Source of the DNA: Ectothiorhodospiraceae bacterium
GTDB lineage: Bacteria; Pseudomonadota; Gammaproteobacteria; Nitrococcales; Aquisalimonadaceae
Reading direction: 5' to 3'
DNA length: 34,464 bases
Assembly (NCBI GenBank): GCA_003565775.1
Contig: PXAT01000147.1
Location: 1 to 34,464 of the forward strand
The notes beneath the pieces were generated by a model that was not told where the DNA came from, did no database searches, and saw nothing but the letters and a program-made list of their open reading frames with translations. Below are positions 31,600-34,464 of this stretch, piece by piece. Each line of letters begins with the position of its first letter. The stretch's first letter is position 1. A program made the translations under genes and the position numbers.

Positions 31600-32844
31600 A
31601 TGACGAAGAAGACCTTGCGCTCTGCTGTCATCGCTTCGGCCCCTGCACTGCTGCTGGCCTCAGGCCTGGCCCAGGCAGTCGAGTTTCAGGCCGGCAACAC
31701 GACATTCAGCCTCGAGGGTTATGCGAAACTCGACTTGATCTATGACGTGGACGACCGCCTCGGGCGATTCACTTTCCATGATCAGATCGGTGCAGACTCC
31801 TCTGACGGGCACTTCCGCATGCAGGCCGGCCAGAGCCGGATCGGCTTTCGTACCGTGACCCCAACGGATCAGGGCGATCTGGTGTTGTTCGCCAACATGG
31901 ATTTCTTCGGTGGTGATGCAGCAGGCAACGAGAGCGGTGGCAACCTCCGCCTGCGCGAGTTCTACGGTCAGTGGAACGGCATTACTGCCGGTCGTACCTG
32001 GACCACCTTCAATACCTTCGTCGGCACCCCCGAAATCCTGGATTTCACCAATGCGGTCGGTCAGGCCGGTCTCGACCTGCAGACCCAGCTGCGTTACACC
32101 GTCGGCGGCTTCTCGATCGCGCTTGAAGCGCCGGACGATCTGGTCAGCTCGCTGAATGCGAGCGCTATTGCAAATGCCGGTGGCCAGAAATCAAGCACCT
32201 TTGGTGCCTCGAATCAGAGTCGGGTTCCTGATCTGACCGCCAATTACCACTGGACCCAGGAAAACGTTGACTTCGCCGTCGGCGGCATGCTTCGTCAGCT
32301 GCGCGTCGGGCGCGGCGATGCCGATGCAATCGAGAGCAGTGATACCGATGTCGGCTGGGGCCTGTTCGCTGCCGCCTCCACGCAGATCGCACCGGGAACC
32401 ACCCTCCGCGGCACCGTTGCCGGCGGTGACGGGATCGGCAACTACCTCTACTTCCAGCCTGCACCCGCTGCCTATGTCGATGCCGAAAGGCAGAAAATCG
32501 ACACTATCGAGGCCATCGGCGGTAGCGTCAGCCTGACGCAGGAAATCGGGCCGGGTCGGGCCACACTGGCCTATGCCTACGCCTATGCCGACACCGAGGA
32601 TTTCATGGAACGCGGTAACATCGACGGCACTGACGGAGACAACCTGTTCTTCCTCGGCAATAAATTCCAGAGCATCTTTGTCAACTATCTCTGGGAGCCG
32701 ATCGACCGGGTCACCTATGGTATCGAGTTGGGCTGGCATCGGGGGGATCGTCCGCGCAATTTCGACGCAGACGGCAATCTTGCCAACCGCTCGAGCGACG
32801 ATGACGCGTACCGCATCATGACGTCGCTGATCTACGACTTCTGA
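31600..32844 (+). CDS. DcaP-like outer-membrane porin
   Basis: This is a trimeric-type porin of the DcaP family, which takes up small solutes such as dicarboxylates. The 414-residue protein has a signal peptide (1-26, cleavage after AQA), then amphipathic beta-strands throughout and a terminal aromatic residue (SLIYDF), as expected for a barrel. Family-like segments are FSLEGYAKLDLIYD, RMQAGQSRIGFRT, FYGQWNGITAGRTWTTF and GTPEILDF. The ATG at 31600 has GAGGA 8 nt upstream; the frame is open further upstream, but that part crosses the promoter region and lacks a signal peptide. A strong terminator follows. The substrate is unknown. Confidence 0.88.
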   Translation: MTKKTLRSAVIASAPALLLASGLAQAVEFQAGNTTFSLEGYAKLDLIYDVDDRLGRFTFHDQIGADSSDGHFRMQAGQSRIGFRTVTPTDQGDLVLFANMDFFGGDAAGNESGGNLRLREFYGQWNGITAGRTWTTFNTFVGTPEILDFTNAVGQAGLDLQTQLRYTVGGFSIALEAPDDLVSSLNASAIANAGGQKSSTFGASNQSRVPDLTANYHWTQENVDFAVGGMLRQLRVGRGDADAIESSDTDVGWGLFAAASTQIAPGTTLRGTVAGGDGIGNYLYFQPAPAAYVDAERQKIDTIEAIGGSVSLTQEIGPGRATLAYAYAYADTEDFMERGNIDGTDGDNLFFLGNKFQSIFVNYLWEPIDRVTYGIELGWHRGDRPRNFDADGNLANRSSDDDAYRIMTSLIYDF

Positions 32845-32871
32845 AGCGGACGCTCTGGCAGTATCCTCAAG

Positions 32872-32896
32872 CGGCCGGCATTTGCCGGCCGTTTTT
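32872..32896 (+). terminator. Rho-independent terminator after the porin gene
   Basis: A perfect 8-bp G/C stem, CGGCCGGC (32872-32879) with GCCGGCCG (32884-32891), has a 4-nt ATTT loop and is followed by TTTTT (32892-32896). This is the clearest intrinsic terminator in the window and ends the porin transcript 28 bp after the stop codon. Confidence 0.92.
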
Positions 32897-32913
32897 CGTA
32901 AAGGGAGCCCCGA

Positions 32914-33294
32914 ATGACGCTGGCGTACTGGTGTGTATTGATTGCCGCGGTGATGCCGATCGTCTTTGCCGGCATTTCCAAGGCCGGCCGCAAGGATTAC
33001 GACAACCGCAATCCGCGGGTCTGGCTGTCGCGGCAGGCGGGCTGGCGCCAGCGTGCCAACTGGGCCCAGCAGAACAGCATCGAGGCTTTCCCCCCGTTTG
33101 CCGCGGCGGTCATCATTGCGCACCTGGCCGGTGACTCGCAGTCGGCTGTCGACGGCCTGGCGGCCGTCTTCGTTCTTGCGCGGATCGCCTACGGTTACTG
33201 CTACATCAACGATGCGGCCATGGCGCGCAGTCTGGTCTGGCTCCTGGGCTTTGGCTGTGTTCTGGCGCTGTTCGTTGTCGCGGCCGTTACCTGA
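32914..33294 (+). CDS. MAPEG-family membrane protein
   Basis: This 126-residue inner-membrane protein belongs to the MAPEG superfamily (membrane-associated eicosanoid/glutathione metabolism). It has about four hydrophobic segments (near 3-21, 58-72, 78-94, 104-124) and the family-like patterns DNRNPRVW, AQQNSIEAFPPFAAAV and LARIAYGYCYIND. Bacterial members often have unknown reactions. A purine-rich AAAGGGAG precedes the ATG. Its stop overlaps the arfB start by one base (TGATG), so the two are translated together, although no shared function is known. Confidence 0.88.
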   Translation: MTLAYWCVLIAAVMPIVFAGISKAGRKDYDNRNPRVWLSRQAGWRQRANWAQQNSIEAFPPFAAAVIIAHLAGDSQSAVDGLAAVFVLARIAYGYCYINDAAMARSLVWLLGFGCVLALFVVAAVT

Positions 33295-33701
33295 TGAACG
33301 ATGTGAAAATCGACTGGGAGGCGGTGGAGGAACACTTCGTCCGTGCATCCGGCCCCGGCGGCCAGCATGTCAACAAGACGGCCAGTGCCGTGCAGTTGCG
33401 CTATGACCTGAACCGCGCCCGTCCGCCCCTGCCCACGCAGGTCCGCGAGCGACTGCGTGCCCTCGCCGGCAGTCGCCTGACCCGGGACGAGATTCTGATT
33501 CTGGAATCGTCCAGCCATCGCAGCCAGGAACGCAATCGGCGCGAAGCACGCGAGCGCCTGGTGGATCTGCTGGCCCGTGCCGCCCGCAAACCCAAAACCC
33601 GCATCGCCACCCGCCCCGGCCTGGGTGCGAAACGGCGACGGCTGGATTCAAAGAAGAAACGGGCGAACAAGAAATCGCTGCGGAAACCACCGATCGATTA
33701 G
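33294..33701 (+). CDS. arfB: Alternative ribosome-rescue factor ArfB (YaeJ)
   Basis: ArfB frees ribosomes stalled on truncated mRNA by hydrolysing peptidyl-tRNA. The 135-residue protein has the release-factor domain with GGQ at 22-24 (SGPGGQHVNKTASAV) and a long basic tail (about 98-135, rich in K and R) that in this family enters the empty mRNA channel. Its length matches E. coli ArfB (about 140). The ATG overlaps the MAPEG stop by one base. The gene converges on the NlpC/P60 gene with a 14-bp gap and no terminator visible. Confidence 0.95.
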   Translation: MNDVKIDWEAVEEHFVRASGPGGQHVNKTASAVQLRYDLNRARPPLPTQVRERLRALAGSRLTRDEILILESSSHRSQERNRREARERLVDLLARAARKPKTRIATRPGLGAKRRRLDSKKKRANKKSLRKPPID

Positions 33702-33715
33702 GTTTTCCGGACCGC

Positions 33716-34240
33716 CTATTCCATCGCGACGAAACGGCCGGCGCCGCTGAAGCGCTGCCGCCAGTAGGGATTGCTCAGTTCCGCGTAGGAAACCTTGCCA
33801 CCAGTGGACGGTGCATGAAGGAAACGACCACCCCCGGCATAGATGCCGACATGGTCGACCTTGCGGCCGCTGACGCGGAAGAACACCAGATCGCCTTCGC
33901 GCAAATCACGCGCCGACACCTGCGACGCCCGTCGGGCCTGTTCCGCGGCAGTGCGGGGCACACGGACACCATTCTGTGCGTGACTGAATGCCACCAGACC
34001 GCTGCAATCGAACCCTCTCTCCGGCCGATCGCCACCGAAACGATACGGCACGCCGCGCTGCTGCTGGGCGGTCTTCAGGATCTGGTCGGCAATCGAAGGC
34101 TGCTTGGTATCACGAACCTGCGCCCCGGACTTCGGGTCGCGGTCACTGACCGGAGCCGGCGGACTGCTCGCGCAGCCCACCAGGAAGATGCAGACAAGCA
34201 ACAAGCCGAGGCGCGAGACATTGCGCTTGTTCAGTGACAT
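33716..34240 (-). CDS. NlpC/P60-family lipoprotein endopeptidase
   Basis: This is a predicted C40 cysteine peptidase that cuts peptidoglycan stem peptides. The 174-residue protein has a lipoprotein signal (lipobox LVGC, C23), a short linker and the NlpC/P60 domain (about 50-174). The catalytic set is complete: C79 in FDCSGL, H130 in VDHVGIY and H142 in FLHAPSTG. The short length and layout resemble E. coli NlpC/Spr (MepS). Residue +2 after the lipid cysteine is Ala, which does not indicate inner-membrane retention. AGGA lies about 9 nt before the ATG. Neighbouring arfB is convergent. Confidence 0.93.
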   Translation of the reverse strand: MSLNKRNVSRLGLLLVCIFLVGCASSPPAPVSDRDPKSGAQVRDTKQPSIADQILKTAQQQRGVPYRFGGDRPERGFDCSGLVAFSHAQNGVRVPRTAAEQARRASQVSARDLREGDLVFFRVSGRKVDHVGIYAGGGRFLHAPSTGGKVSYAELSNPYWRQRFSGAGRFVAME

Positions 34241-34355
34241 GCATCCGGTTCCTGATGTCGAATGAAGCTTTAGTTTCCATCGTTTTGATCATGCTGGCAA
34301 GAGAGAAATCGGCTCCCAGCGCCCAGGGAAAAGAACGTCGCTTGGCTCGCGTAGG

Positions 34356-34380
34356 GTGTGTTCGCCAGGGGCGAACGCAC
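34356..34380. repeat. Hairpin repeat, second copy of the GTAG-GTG family
   Basis: GTGTGTTCGCC (34356-34366) pairs with GGCGAACGCAC (34370-34380) at 10 of 11 positions around a 3-nt loop. It is flanked by GTAG and by GCGG then GTT, like the hairpin at 2194-2221. The stretch 34241-34464 upstream of the NlpC/P60 gene holds this element and no gene that I can support. Confidence 0.65.
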
Positions 34381-34464
34381 GCGGTGTTACGCGTCAGGGT
34401 ACTGCTCCTTCGTTCTGCTTCATCCCGCCTCCAGCTTTTGTTTGGCCTGGTCCGGGACCTGACA

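Overview
The window looks like a chromosomal segment of a high-GC gammaproteobacterium. The evidence is a Gram-negative envelope gene set (TamA/TamB, an LpoB-type lipoprotein, a ZapG/YhcB-type protein, a DcaP-like porin, a TolC-family channel), BipA, SixA and GpmA of gammaproteobacterial type, and dense operons with 1-8 bp gene overlaps. The genus cannot be fixed from this sequence. I see no rRNA, tRNA, CRISPR array, insertion sequence, phage gene or plasmid replication gene. Protein families were recognised by eye, so family names are expert calls, not search results.

Layout. (1) 25-13115, polyphosphate and metal region. ppk (+) and a sixA-ppx pair (-) face each other. Between them lie two metal cassettes: an unknown duplicated periplasmic protein translationally coupled to a chromate transporter (+), and a minus-strand operon encoding a small secreted Cys/Met protein, a TolC-family channel, a CusB-type adaptor carrying two CusF-like domains, and a CusA-type Cu(I)/Ag(I) RND pump. 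(2) 13301-15118, typA/bipA with a TTG start. (3) 15237-25441, seven tightly packed minus-strand genes in transcription order: CYTH triphosphatase-like protein, L,D-transpeptidase without signal peptide, nagZ, srkA, tamA, tamB, ygjP-type metallopeptidase. (4) 25812-28969, gpmA and a DUF1499 gene (+) meet an lpoB-COG3014 lipoprotein pair (-) with overlapping 3' ends. (5) 29206-31337, a 3-mercaptopyruvate-type sulfurtransferase, zapG and a conserved unknown protein. (6) 31600-34240, a DcaP-like porin with a clear terminator, a MAPEG protein coupled to arfB, and an NlpC/P60 lipoprotein.

How the genes fit together. PPK makes polyphosphate and PPX degrades it; the CYTH protein may act on triphosphate-type substrates. 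The metal cassettes deal with Cu/Ag and chromate. The long minus-strand block joins peptidoglycan recycling (NagZ), a possible cytosolic L,D-transpeptidase, stress kinase SrkA and outer-membrane/envelope transport (TamAB). LpoB-like, ZapG and NlpC/P60 proteins add to cell-wall synthesis and remodelling.

The most noteworthy items are the tandem CusF domains with a Trp-to-Met change in the second, the unknown duplicated His/Met protein paired with ChrA, a TamB enlarged by about five repeats with acidic linkers, the signal-less L,D-transpeptidase next to nagZ, and three families of intergenic palindromic repeats. I did not find a clearly new defence or mobile system; the candidates for new biology are the ChrA partner and the CusB-CusF-CusF pump.
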